In this document: one piece after another, positions 34,862-43,568 of the stretch | Layout: each line of letters starts with the position of its first letter | Numbering within the stretch: the first letter of the stretch is position 1 | Source: Lentimicrobium sp. L6 | Lineage (GTDB): Bacteria; Bacteroidota; Bacteroidia; Bacteroidales; UBA12170 | Assembly: GCF_013166655.1 (NCBI RefSeq) | Contig: NZ_JABKCA010000043.1 | Location: 1-47,776 of the forward strand | DNA length: 47,776 nucleotides | Direction of reading: 5' to 3' | Notes under the pieces: model-generated | Told to the model about the DNA's origin: nothing | The model's database searches: none | What the model saw: only the letters and a program-made list of their open reading frames with translations | Program-made: the position numbers and the translations under genes

Positions 34862-36775
34862 ATGAAAAATCTGATTATGATATTTTGCCTCATACTTGTG
34901 GTTCCCATAATTACAAAATCACAAACATTTACAGCAATTGATGTTTACAATACCGCAACTGGTAGTGGGACAGGATTTATTGATTTTGATAACGACGGAT
35001 ATCAGGATTTAATTCAAATTGGGGGAAATGGCAACAAATTATGGAGAAACAATGGAAATGACAATTTTACTGAATTTGATGCTGGTGAGTTTTCAGAATT
35101 AATGCAGATTTCCATTGGCTTTAGCTGCGCCGATTATGATAACGATGGTGATTTGGATATATACCTGGCCAACGGACCATCAGAATTGAATCCTCAATAT
35201 GGTTCAATACTATGGAGAAATGATGGCAATTCTAATTATTCAATGGCTACAGAGGGTGTCATTGGAGCCGAAAATGATTATTTCTCATTTTCCGGAATCT
35301 GGTCAGATTACGACAATGACGGTTTTGTAGATTTATTTTTACCCACAGGTACAAGTGGACTTTTTCCTAATACAAACTATAAGAATCTACTTTTCCATAA
35401 TATTGGTAATGGAACTTTTTCCAGAGATACGATTAGTGCTATTGTAAACGAAGCATTCGATCATTATAAAACGGCAACCTGGTCAGATTATGATCAGGAT
35501 GGAGATCTAGATCTTTCCATTGGAGTATTTAATCAGTTTACAGCTGAAGAATCATATTGTTACTTTTATATTAATCAGCTCATCGAAACTGGAGAAGCTG
35601 AGTTTATCCGGGACACAGAATCACCTTATGCAAACGAACAAATGCAAGCAATGAATATAAGATGGATTGATTTTGATAATGATGGCGATTTAGATATGTA
35701 TGCAATAAATGCAGGACGAGGATCGGGCAATACATATGGTCCGGGCACTACCAACACTTTGTATAAAAATGAAGGTAATAGCCAGTTTGTTAAAATAACG
35801 GACCTGCAAATTACACAGGACATTGGTCAGTTTAATGCCCAAATGTGGGAAGACTTTGATAACGATGGTGACCTGGATTTATATTTGGCAACTCAGGCAA
35901 GTGGACCACCGTGGTTTGATCAAGGTGCTAATATGTATTATAGAAATTCAGGCTATCCGGATTATACATTTACAAAAATTGAAAATATAAATATTGCAAG
36001 TCCGGGAAATACATGTTACGGATTTGCAAATGCTGACTATGATAACGATGGTGATATAGATCTTTTTGTTTCATACTTTACTGTACAAGGCGCTGTAAAA
36101 AATGATATGCTTTATAGTAACAACACAGATGGTCAAAAAAATTGGATAGGTATCAAATGTTTAGGAAGTAAAACAAACAGTCCAAATTCAGCAGGCTCAA
36201 ACAAATCAGCAATTGGAACAAAAGTACGTTTGAAAGCTAGCATTAATGGCGTTTCATATTGGCAAATTAGAGAAATTGCAAGCAATGATGGCTTACTGGA
36301 GCAAAGCGACATGCGAGTTCATTTTGGACTGGATGGAGCCTTACAAGCCGATTCCATTATTATTGAATGGCCATCAGGAATCATAGAATCATATTCTGAT
36401 ATTGAATCAAATGAATATTATATTGCCAATGAAGGAGAAGGTGTTTTAGATCCCATCATTACTTCAGTGGATAATAATGAAAGTAAAAATATTCTCAGTA
36501 AAATTAGGCTATCAGAAAATTTCCCCAATCCTTTTAATCATTCCACAAGCATAAATTATAGATTAACAAGCAAAGCTTTTGTTAAGCTTCAAATCTATAA
36601 TGAAAGTGGCAGACTTTTAAGAACCATTGTTAATAATAATCAGCAAGCAGGTGATTATGTTGTTCAATGGAACGGAACTGACATGAATGGAAACGCACTG
36701 TCATCTGGCGTATATATTTATAAACTATCGGTTGACAATATTAGCGAAAGAAGAAAAATGTATTTATTGAGATAA
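34862..36775 (+). CDS. Secreted FG-GAP/VCBS repeat protein with ASPIC/UnbV and T9SS domains
   Basis: This 637 aa protein has a signal peptide (FCLILVVPIITKSQ) and seven calcium-binding repeats of the form DxDNDGDxDL spread over residues 35-420 (for example DYDNDGDLDIYL, DFDNDGDLDMYA). An ASPIC/UnbV domain follows (VRLKASINGVSYWQIREI...VHFGLDGALQADSIIIEWPSG). A type A sorting domain (LSENFPNPFNHSTSINY...KMYLLR) closes it. The repeats form a propeller used for adhesion or carbohydrate interaction on the cell surface. Its promoter dyad is shared with the propeller gene at 28283. Confidence 0.92.
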   Translation: MKNLIMIFCLILVVPIITKSQTFTAIDVYNTATGSGTGFIDFDNDGYQDLIQIGGNGNKLWRNNGNDNFTEFDAGEFSELMQISIGFSCADYDNDGDLDIYLANGPSELNPQYGSILWRNDGNSNYSMATEGVIGAENDYFSFSGIWSDYDNDGFVDLFLPTGTSGLFPNTNYKNLLFHNIGNGTFSRDTISAIVNEAFDHYKTATWSDYDQDGDLDLSIGVFNQFTAEESYCYFYINQLIETGEAEFIRDTESPYANEQMQAMNIRWIDFDNDGDLDMYAINAGRGSGNTYGPGTTNTLYKNEGNSQFVKITDLQITQDIGQFNAQMWEDFDNDGDLDLYLATQASGPPWFDQGANMYYRNSGYPDYTFTKIENINIASPGNTCYGFANADYDNDGDIDLFVSYFTVQGAVKNDMLYSNNTDGQKNWIGIKCLGSKTNSPNSAGSNKSAIGTKVRLKASINGVSYWQIREIASNDGLLEQSDMRVHFGLDGALQADSIIIEWPSGIIESYSDIESNEYYIANEGEGVLDPIITSVDNNESKNILSKIRLSENFPNPFNHSTSINYRLTSKAFVKLQIYNESGRLLRTIVNNNQQAGDYVVQWNGTDMNGNALSSGVYIYKLSVDNISERRKMYLLR

Positions 36776-37030
36776 GTATAGCAGTTTTTTTAAAAAACTT
36801 TAAATAAATGAGCTTCGGATGATCCGCTTTTAATTATTAAATCAAGTAGATGATAAGATTCCATCAGATCTATTGGAATTGTCTTACTCTGGCTAATTCA
36901 TCTAATCTCAGGAGACTCATCCTACTTATAAGTAACTTTTTTAAACTACCCTTCTCTATTTTCGTCAATAAAGCAGCCTCCCTTCAAACTTTTTTAGTAT
37001 TTCAAAAAATTAAATACCTTATTGCCATAT

Positions 37031-37298
37031 GGTTCTGGCGCATTAATTACTCAGAGGTAAATTAATTTCTATTTTTACCCACCAGTAAAACAATAATTGA
37101 TGTTCAAGCACCACCGATATCCCAGAATTATAATACTTCAGGCAGTCTATTTTAAATTAAGATTCACATTAAGCTATAGGGATGTGGAAGAATTGCTTTT
37201 AATAAGAGGCGTAAAGGTAGATCACTCTATTCTTGAGCCGTATAATATATAATTATATTTGATTTTTAATTTTAACGTTGAATTAATGCGACAGAACC
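37031..37298. mobile_element. IS6-derived miniature element F
   Basis: It is bounded by GGTTCTGGCGCATTAAT and ATTAATGCGACAGAACC. In 268 bp it keeps only the first 60 or so transposase codons fused to the terminal 65 bp. Along with the IS21-like solo end that follows, it accounts for most of the gene-free stretch 36776-37480; the remaining 36776-37030 shows no feature I can support. Confidence 0.8.
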
Positions 37299-37434
37299 CT
37301 CCCTAGCCCTTAAGGAATCTTAGATACAGGATTAAGTAGGGGAGTTGAGCGTTTTGTTTTAGTGTGGTCACTTTGCTCTGGCGGACATGGTCAGTTTGCT
37401 CTGGCTTTGGGTGGTCTAGGGCAGCGGTTTTTCC
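37299..37434. mobile_element. IS21-like right end, copy 3 (half element)
   Basis: It contains ATACAGGATTAAG, GTGGTCACTTTGCTCTGGC, CATGGTCAGTTTGCTCTGGC and the final TTTTTCCA in the same order as copies 1 and 2, but without the left half. It directly abuts the right end of IS6 miniature F. Confidence 0.7.
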
Positions 37435-37480
37435 AGTTTGTTAAGTAGGTTTTCTCATTTTAGCAAGAACCCAGAACCAT

Positions 37481-38470
37481 TCAGATACTTTGGTTTAGTT
37501 TCTTGAGTCTAGATAAATAAGACTGAAAGAAATTCCTTTGTGAATGTACATCTAGATAGGAGGAAAAGCTTAACTGCTCAACATTTTCGGTTTGATGAAG
37601 CATTGAATTCATTATTTCTACAAAAGTTATTTCCCTTATACCAGCTTGTTCCGAAAGGACCTTAAATTGTTTAACTATTTTACCATGGGTTAGTTCTCTT
37701 GGAAGAAGGCCATCCTCCAAAGCAAAGTCTTTGTCGTCAATATGTATTCTACTATTTAGTAAGTCATAGGCTGGGCTCAATTTAAAATCTCCCAAAGAGG
37801 TTTCTATTAGTGAGAAATTCTTCAAATGAGCATCCCCATTTGAAAATAAATAATTAAAAATGATGATCTTCAAAAGCTTTGGAGCCTCTATAAGATAAGC
37901 AGGAACATACTTTTTTAAAATTTTAAATAGATCCAAATAATTTCCAGTGTATTTATACTGTTCCCCATATGTCTGTGGAGTCTTTCCTGCTAGAGATGCA
38001 AAATCTTCTTGTGCTAACTTTGAACCATCATCTTTTACATCAAATCTCTTTGTAATATATGCTGGCTCTCCATTTTTAAAAAAGATGAGTGCATTTTCAG
38101 CAGTTTCAATTCCATATACTTGTTTTGCTATTTGCATAGTCAGGTGTTCATTAGCTGGCATTTGTTCCTGCCTTTTCCCAATGCTTGGAATAGGCTTAAG
38201 TATATACGCTCCTTTTTCACCTTCTTTGATGAGTCTTAGTTTATTTTTTTCAAGCAATACAGAAAATTTCTCTTGCACTCCAGAAATGGAAATTCGTTTT
38301 CGGTTGTCATCAAACAATTCATCTGTTTCAGGGTTTGAAGCAGGTGAATCATATGGCAATATATGATGTACTTTTTTTCCTCGGAAGACCTTTGTCAAAC
38401 AAGCTCTGCTATAGGAGCTATATCCTTCTGCTAATGTTCCAGGACAATATTTTAATTCATTTAAAATCAT
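37481..38470 (-). CDS. hipT: HipT-like serine/threonine kinase toxin
   Basis: This 329 aa protein is a HipA-fold kinase lacking the N-subdomain 1, as in HipT. The Gly-rich loop is preceded by SIS (Ser61 and Ser63 in SISGVQEKFSV), the position of the autophosphorylation sites described for HipT. AYILKP gives the ATP-binding Lys. The catalytic loop NGDAHLKNF (Asp213, His215, Asn218) and the metal-binding AYD (Asp236) are intact. Known HipT phosphorylates tryptophanyl-tRNA synthetase; the target here is an inference. It is the last gene of a three-gene operon, 4 bp after the HipS-like gene. Confidence 0.88.
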   Translation of the reverse strand: MILNELKYCPGTLAEGYSSYSRACLTKVFRGKKVHHILPYDSPASNPETDELFDDNRKRISISGVQEKFSVLLEKNKLRLIKEGEKGAYILKPIPSIGKRQEQMPANEHLTMQIAKQVYGIETAENALIFFKNGEPAYITKRFDVKDDGSKLAQEDFASLAGKTPQTYGEQYKYTGNYLDLFKILKKYVPAYLIEAPKLLKIIIFNYLFSNGDAHLKNFSLIETSLGDFKLSPAYDLLNSRIHIDDKDFALEDGLLPRELTHGKIVKQFKVLSEQAGIREITFVEIMNSMLHQTENVEQLSFSSYLDVHSQRNFFQSYLSRLKKLNQSI

Positions 38471-38474
38471 ACAA

Positions 38475-38801
38475 TTAGTCTATTTTAATGACTCTTATAG
38501 CACCAATATTATCAGTCTTTGCTGTTGTAAGTAGTAAACCAAAGTGATCATTTGTGTCCAATCGATTTAGTTTACAAACTACTTGTTTGTTTGAACCCTC
38601 AGGTAACATATTATAAAAAAATGGAAATATGAATTCTGAATGGTACTCTTGCTGCTTCTTAGGCATTGTTAAACTAATAGCAGGTTTGCCATCATCATTT
38701 ATCCATGAATGGTGATATTGGAAAGTGAATGACCCTTCATTATGTTGAGTCAGTATACCTGCTTCCTGGTTTTTATAAAGTATTTTCGCTTGTCTCATCA
38801 A
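38475..38801 (-). CDS. hipS: HipS-like protein (HipA N-subdomain 1)
   Basis: This 108 aa protein corresponds to the N-terminal subdomain of HipA (YKNQEAGILTQHNEGSFTFQYH...KPAISLTMPK...FFYNMLPEG...DTNDHFGLLLTTAKTDNIGAIRV), encoded as a separate protein. In HipBST systems this small protein acts as the antitoxin. It overlaps the HTH gene by 29 nt and precedes the kinase by 4 bp, indicating coupled translation. Confidence 0.85.
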   Translation of the reverse strand: MMRQAKILYKNQEAGILTQHNEGSFTFQYHHSWINDDGKPAISLTMPKKQQEYHSEFIFPFFYNMLPEGSNKQVVCKLNRLDTNDHFGLLLTTAKTDNIGAIRVIKID

Positions 38802-39009
38802 TCAGTTGCTTCTTAACTCTTAAACATAGCTCTAAACCTAAAGTATCAGCTAATTTCTGTATAGTTTGTAATGTGGGATTCCCTTTACCACTCTCAAACT
38901 GCTTCAATGTTCTTAATCCTACTCCAGATATTTTTGCCAAGTTTTCTTGGTTTACTTGTAGGTTCTCCCTACGTTCTTTTATGGTACTTATTAAATCTAG
39001 AAGGTGCAT
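38773..39009 (-). CDS. hipB: HipB-like XRE-type DNA-binding protein
   Basis: This 78 aa protein has a single XRE helix-turn-helix (QENLAKISGVGLRTLKQFESGKGNPTLQTIQKLADTLG) and a short C-terminal strand. It is the first gene of the operon and the expected autorepressor, reading the inverted repeat just upstream. In the HipBST arrangement it enhances neutralisation but the small HipS protein is the main antitoxin. Confidence 0.88.
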   Translation of the reverse strand: MHLLDLISTIKERRENLQVNQENLAKISGVGLRTLKQFESGKGNPTLQTIQKLADTLGLELCLRVKKQLIDETSENTL

Positions 39010-39013
39010 TTTA

Positions 39014-39059
39014 AAGCTCTTTTATTTGCAATAATACAAAAATATCCAATAAATTCGAT
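39014..39059. promoter_or_regulatory. Inverted-repeat operator of the hipBST-like operon
   Basis: GCTCTTTTAT near 39015 is inverted as ATTAAAAGAGC near 39057, about 25-30 bp apart and just upstream of the HTH start at 39009. The spacing suits two HipB-type dimers. The 960 bp up to the Fic gene otherwise hold only relic sequences. Confidence 0.55.
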
Positions 39060-39109
39060 TAAAAGAGCAATAAATTACACTATTTGAAGGTGTTTTGTAT
39101 CTAGAACAT

Positions 39110-39213
39110 CATATCAATACAAATAGTGCCGTATTTAGCACCAAATACATGTCGTTTTATGTAGTGTAGCCTTGGTCATCTGATCAAAATGTGAAATGTC
39201 TATTTTGATGACA
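39110..39213 (+). mobile_element. Decayed IS1-family left-end relic
   Basis: TAGTGTAGCC near 39162 and AAATGTCTATTTTGATGA at 39190-39210 match the segment just before the transposase start in the IS1-type copy at 33962 (TAGTGTACCATATGG and AAATGTCTATTTTGATGA). No coding part is left. Confidence 0.45.
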
Positions 39214-39309
39214 GCTAGCACTAGGATTTGGCCAATTACCATTATACCTTTCAAATTCAATTCCGACAAGATTGACAAAATCAAACATCAAAAACCTGCA
39301 TATAATCTG

Positions 39310-39477
39310 TCTGTATTGAAAATGTAGACTGGTTGCCCTTTTAAGGTGCCAAAATGCTGTAAAATGCGCTGTTTTGCGCACTCTGCATTTTTCAACTGCC
39401 TGAAAAACAATGGTATAAAATAATGACTTATCCACTGGCTTCAAAAGGTCAACGGTTCGATTCCGCTATTCTCCACT
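39310..39477 (+). repeat. Dispersed repeat ending in tRNA-Ala fragment, copy 2
   Basis: It parallels 11010-11177: CCTTTTAAGGTGCCAAAATG, a GCGC-containing stretch, GCACTCTGCATTTTTCAAC and then ATGACTTATCCACTGGC into the tRNA fragment. Copies differ by scattered substitutions, so they are old. A more divergent third copy of the left part is at 41224-41320. Confidence 0.65.
39431..39473 (+). other. Degenerate tRNA-Ala(GGC) 3' fragment
   Basis: From CTGGC at the anticodon loop to TTCTCCA it matches the fragment at 11132-11174. It has changes in the anticodon stem (TTCAAAA) and one T-stem mismatch (AACGG against CCGCT). It cannot be a functional tRNA and, like copy 1, lacks the 5' half. Confidence 0.6.
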
Positions 39478-39485
39478 CAGAATAC

Positions 39486-39521
39486 TAAAGGGTTATAAGT
39501 TTTACTTATAGCTCTTTTTTT
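39486..39521 (+). terminator. Hairpin terminator after second tRNA-Ala fragment
   Basis: AAAGGGTTATAAG pairs with CTTATAGCTCTTT around a short loop, followed by a run of T. It corresponds in position to the terminator after copy 1 and has kept its pairing despite sequence divergence. Confidence 0.65.
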
Positions 39522-39699
39522 AGTTTTAATACACGAATATATACGAAAGCATAGGATAAAGTTTTATTCAATCCTTAATTAAGCGAAATCTCATAACAAC
39601 CAGTAATTAATTGGTTATTGTTCAATAATCCCCCATAGAACTTCATGATTTTTCGATATAGCCCTAATTTTATTGGGGCTTTTTTTAAAACATTATTCT

Positions 39700-39966
39700 T
39701 ATCAAGAGGAGAATAGCCATCAATACTGGATTTAAAGAATTTGAATCCGCTCAAAGAAACTAGCAGGAATAGAAACCGTAAGTATCATTAGAAAGAATCA
39801 GATAGAAAAACCCAAGGCCACTGCTTTTAAAACCTTTTATTCTTTAGCCGTATAATATTTAATTATATTTGATTTTTAGAATTCGTTTGAATTAATGCGA
39901 CAGAACCTGTTTGAGTCTTTATATTTGGGGCAGAAGTGATTACCTAGGTTCTTAATGTGACAGAAC
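39700..39966 (+). mobile_element. IS6-family relic G with IS1 transposase tail between two right ends
   Basis: The C-terminal IS6 transposase part (RIAINTGFKEFES..., PKATAFKTFYSLAV) runs to a right terminal repeat ending at 39907. Then 39908-39950 matches the last codons of the IS1-type transposase (CLSLYIWRR region). A second IS6 right repeat TTAATGTGACAGAAC closes at 39966. The mosaic reflects recombination or nested insertion and deletion of the two IS families. Confidence 0.7.
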
Positions 39967-39969
39967 TAT

Positions 39970-41091
39970 CTAAACAGACTTAATATGAAGTGAATATCGT
40001 GTGCCTTTTAATGCTCCTGTCCTTATTAGTATTTTCTTTTCCACTAAATCTTGTAAGTCTCTGGTTGCAGTAGAAGCAGATGTCTTGGCAATTTTAGTAT
40101 AGTTATCAGCACTTAAACCTCCTTTAAACCCCGAATATCCTGCGTCAAACAGTCGCTTTACTACTTTTAATTGGCGTTCATTTAATTGAGGAGAGAAGTG
40201 ATCGAAAAACTTTGTTTTCTCGATTAAAAACTCAATTTGTTTTAAGGTGTTTTGTTGGGCATCTAAAATAGTTTGACCAAAGTAAACCAACCATTCTGTA
40301 ATGTCTAAAGTTGTATTATGTTTTGCCAGTGAAGAATAATAGCTTTTTTTGTCTTTTTCTATGGTGTATGATAGTGATATTAATGTTGGTTGTTGAATGC
40401 TTTTAGCAATTGATTTTTCAGCAATAGCTCGTCCAATTCGTCCATTTCCATCCTCAAAAGGGTGGATACTAACGAAATATAGATGTGCAATTCCAGCTTT
40501 TGTCAATGCTAGCATCTCCGATTTGTCTTTATCTTCGTGAACAGAGTTAAACCAATAAATAAATTGGTCCATTTCATAAGGCAGTTGTTTTGATGCTGGA
40601 GCTTCAAAATGAACTCTCTCTTTGCCTAAAGCACCAGAGACAATCTGCATAGAGTCTTCATGGTTTCTGTATCCTCCGATATTTATTAAATCACGCCGGC
40701 CATTAGTAATCATTTTGTGCCATTCAAATAGTTGTTCGTGTGATAAGGGTTTGTTATAATTCTTATATAAATCAACCATCATTTCAGAAATACCAAACTC
40801 AGCGGGTGGTATTTTTCTTTTTTCAGTTTTGAGGCCTAAGTTATTTTTGATTGAAGACTGGACACTTTCTCTGCTAAGAATCTCACCTTCTATTTCAGAT
40901 GTTTTAAGAGCTTCCGTACTTAGTATTTCCACCAAAAGGTCATCTTTAGAATCTTTTTGAATATGTTTTAATACACCAGAAACCATACCTGTGTTTTGTA
41001 AAAACAGGTATTCTAATTTCTGTAATACCTTTTTGTCATAAGTAAAGTGAGGCCACTTATTATGTTGCCAATTCCATTTTTTATAGATCAT
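39970..41091 (-). CDS. Fic family protein with DUF4172-type N terminus and winged helix
   Basis: This 373 aa protein has an N-terminal DUF4172-like region starting WNWQHNKWPHFTYD and the inhibitory motif TSEIEG at residues 64-69 (class II). The complete Fic loop HPFEDGNGRIGR is at 210-221, and a C-terminal winged helix (TKIAKTSASTATRDLQDLVEKKILIRTGALKGTRY) follows. It should be an AMP transferase controlled by its own inhibitory helix. The winged helix may bind DNA and autoregulate. The last codons abut IS6 relic G. The frame appears intact. Confidence 0.92.
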   Translation of the reverse strand: MIYKKWNWQHNKWPHFTYDKKVLQKLEYLFLQNTGMVSGVLKHIQKDSKDDLLVEILSTEALKTSEIEGEILSRESVQSSIKNNLGLKTEKRKIPPAEFGISEMMVDLYKNYNKPLSHEQLFEWHKMITNGRRDLINIGGYRNHEDSMQIVSGALGKERVHFEAPASKQLPYEMDQFIYWFNSVHEDKDKSEMLALTKAGIAHLYFVSIHPFEDGNGRIGRAIAEKSIAKSIQQPTLISLSYTIEKDKKSYYSSLAKHNTTLDITEWLVYFGQTILDAQQNTLKQIEFLIEKTKFFDHFSPQLNERQLKVVKRLFDAGYSGFKGGLSADNYTKIAKTSASTATRDLQDLVEKKILIRTGALKGTRYSLHIKSV

Positions 41092-41170
41092 GAGCTATAA
41101 TATTATCATATATCGCTCAAATATATGTATAATATGAGCTATAAGCAAGTTTTTATAGCTCAGCCATCCT

Positions 41171-41594
41171 GATTCTGTCGTATTATTTACTCTAGCTTAG
41201 GACAAATTCACATTTTATATTTTGTCAATATTGACATAATTAACATCTTTTATGTTGTTCTCTCAATAGTCACACTGGAGTGCCCTTCTGGAGTGCCTTT
41301 TCCATTTTTTTATTTCCAGAAGAGGTATGTAAACCAAGCTTGTAAATATACTTGAGCCTTTGACTGTTTTTGACTAGAATTAAGGTCACTGAATTTAATT
41401 TTGTCAATATTGACTTTTTTTAGAAATTCGAGTCAGCCCAAAGAACTTTAGCAGGAATAGAAACCATAAATATCATCAGAAAGAATCAGATTGAAAACTC
41501 TAAAGCCACTGCTTTTAAAACATTTTATTCTTTAGCTATATGATATTTAATCATATTAGATTTCTAAAATTGAATGGATTAATGCAACAGAACC
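41171..41594. mobile_element. IS6-family relic H with two palindromes
   Basis: A left-end-like GATTCTGTCGTATTATT (41171-41187) and a right end ATTAATGCAACAGAACC (to 41594) bracket a C-terminal transposase fragment (EFESAQRTLAGIE, ATAFKTFYSLAI). The inside also holds GTCAATATTGAC at 41224 and 41403 and a degenerate copy of the tRNA-linked repeat (ACACTGGAGTGCCC at 41275). It fills the gap between the Fic gene and the response regulator. Confidence 0.65.
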
Positions 41595-41617
41595 AGCAAT
41601 GAAAATCAAATGGAACA

Positions 41618-42313
41618 TCATTCAAGTTGTTTCAAAACATCTTTTTGATAATATTTACCAATTGGAATAAGATGACCATTGATATCAATTTGGGTTTTTG
41701 TATAAGAAGTCACCTTATTTATGGATACCAAGAATGAGCGATGTACCCTTAACATATGATGTTCAGTAAACAGTTTTTCGATTTTTGTAATGCCAAGTTT
41801 GGTTTTTACATCATGATTTTTACAAACAATCCGCACATATTCTTTTTGGCTTTCAATAAAAATGATGTCATCAATTAGAATCTTAATATTCTTCCTGTTT
41901 TCTTTTACATAGATATACTGATCATTGGAAATGATGCTCTCATTATCGCCAGATTCAAAATGATTATTTATCCTCGATATTGTTTTAACAAATCGCTGAA
42001 AAGAATAGGGCTTTAACAGATAATCAAAAACAACAAGTTCAAAGGCTTCAATGGCATGTTCGTTATAAGCCGATGTAATTACTATCAGTGGAGGATTCAC
42101 CAGTGTTTTAATAAAATCTATTCCATTTAATTCAGGTAACTGAATATCCAGAAATATGACATCGACTTTATTTTTCGACAAATAGGAAATTGCATCCAGG
42201 GCATTGTCAAAACTTGACATGATTTCCCAATCGGAAATTTTCCCAATAAATTCCTTTAGTATCTCAACAGCAGGAAATTCATCTTCAATAATAATGCATT
42301 TTATTTTTGTCAT
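41618..42313 (-). CDS. LytTR-family response regulator, second copy
   Basis: This 231 aa protein has a receiver with ED at 10-11, phospho-acceptor Asp56 in VIFLDIQLPE and Lys in DYLLKPYSF. The LytTR DNA-binding domain follows (FIESQKEYVRIVCKNH, MLRVHRSFLVSINKV, IPIGKYYQKDVL). It overlaps the kinase gene by 4 nt. It is a paralogue of the regulator at 27245. Confidence 0.92.
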   Translation of the reverse strand: MTKIKCIIIEDEFPAVEILKEFIGKISDWEIMSSFDNALDAISYLSKNKVDVIFLDIQLPELNGIDFIKTLVNPPLIVITSAYNEHAIEAFELVVFDYLLKPYSFQRFVKTISRINNHFESGDNESIISNDQYIYVKENRKNIKILIDDIIFIESQKEYVRIVCKNHDVKTKLGITKIEKLFTEHHMLRVHRSFLVSINKVTSYTKTQIDINGHLIPIGKYYQKDVLKQLE

Positions 42314-43362
42314 TTAACACTGATTGGAATCTCTAAAATACAATTATAATTATGATCTACAATAGAGCTATCTAAAACATATCTTGAATCATAAATAATA
42401 TCCAACTGCTTAATTGTGTTTTCAAGACCTATTCCTTCACTTGCGCCCAGGCTGTCTTTTTTAGTATTTCGTGAAATTGGATTCCTAATATGTAGTCTAA
42501 TATTGTCACTTTTAACTGCTATGGATATATCGATCTGATTTACTCCCTTTTGTTCAGAAACACCATGTTTAAAGCTATTTTCAATCAAGGAAAAAATGAT
42601 CAATGGCGGAATCATTATATTTGGTTTCCTATCATAGCTGAAATTAACTAATAATCGTTCTCCATATCTGCTTTTCTCTATTTCTATATAGTTTTCAATT
42701 ATTTTTAATTCTTTGTCTAAAAGTATAAAATCGTCTTTACACTCATATAAAGTAAACCGAAGTAATTCTGATAATTGGATGACAAGAGCTGCCGCTTTAT
42801 CAGATTTTTTCAATACTTCATAATAGATGGAATTCAAGGTATTAAATAAAAAATGAGGGTGAACCTGAGCTTTCAGGAAATTTAATTCCGCTTCCTTTTT
42901 CTCCTTGGTTAAAGCATCTATTTTATTCCTATTTCGATTCCAGTCTCTGTAATACTTAATAGCTGAAACTATTCCTATCACTTCAATATTTTGAACAAAG
43001 TGCCCACCAATTCGGTACCAATCTAAAAAAACAAAGGTATATCCTGAATCAGCAAAAAATAATGGAAACTGGATATATGCAATTAAAATTCGCCGAAGAA
43101 TTACAGAAGTAGCTAGTAATAAAATGGAAAAGATTAAAAATAATATTAGTTTCTTCTTATAAATTAGAGGCAAGATAAAGTAAATAAAGAAATAGGTGGA
43201 AACTATTGTCAAGGGTAGATTCATCAAACTACTCAATAGTATTTTTACAAAATCAAGATCATATAGTCCTTGAAAAAAACTGATCATAAGCCAATAAACC
43301 ATCCAAAAAAGCAGATGCTCCAAAATTCTTTTTATGTCCCAAACTTTCGTCATAGCAAGCAA
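42310..43362 (-). CDS. LytS/YehU-type sensor histidine kinase, second copy
   Basis: This 350 aa protein has four membrane helices in the first 140 residues, a short coiled stretch (KIDALTKEKKEAELNFLKAQ) and the His_kinase motif HPHFLFNTLNSIY with His170. The ATPase part contains IFSLIENSFKHGVS and GIGLENTIKQLD. A start at the fourth codon (MTKVWD) is equally possible. It is transcribed divergently from the T9SS FG-GAP gene at 43569, with about 200 bp between, mirroring the arrangement at 26.1 kb. Confidence 0.9.
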   Translation of the reverse strand: MLAMTKVWDIKRILEHLLFWMVYWLMISFFQGLYDLDFVKILLSSLMNLPLTIVSTYFFIYFILPLIYKKKLILFLIFSILLLATSVILRRILIAYIQFPLFFADSGYTFVFLDWYRIGGHFVQNIEVIGIVSAIKYYRDWNRNRNKIDALTKEKKEAELNFLKAQVHPHFLFNTLNSIYYEVLKKSDKAAALVIQLSELLRFTLYECKDDFILLDKELKIIENYIEIEKSRYGERLLVNFSYDRKPNIMIPPLIIFSLIENSFKHGVSEQKGVNQIDISIAVKSDNIRLHIRNPISRNTKKDSLGASEGIGLENTIKQLDIIYDSRYVLDSSIVDHNYNCILEIPISVK

Positions 43363-43568
43363 AGATATCTCATTTCATAAATAATTTGATACTTTATCTA
43401 CATATAGCTGATTCAGGTCAATAAAACTGACTTTAAGTATACAAAAATAGGCCTGTATACAGTATTAATCTTTCCATTGACTCTAAGAATGAATCTGTTG
43501 AAATAGTTTTTTTGTAAAAAACCATATAGCTAGTTTTAGCCAGAATTTAACCCAAAAACATCATCATC

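Noticed and set aside
36850-37065. 71 aa plus-strand frame downstream of the FG-GAP gene
   Set aside because: It runs into the left end of IS6 miniature F and has no recognisable features or ribosome-binding context.
37947-38366. 139 aa plus-strand frame
   Set aside because: It is antisense to the HipT-like kinase, whose motifs are intact; a shadow frame.
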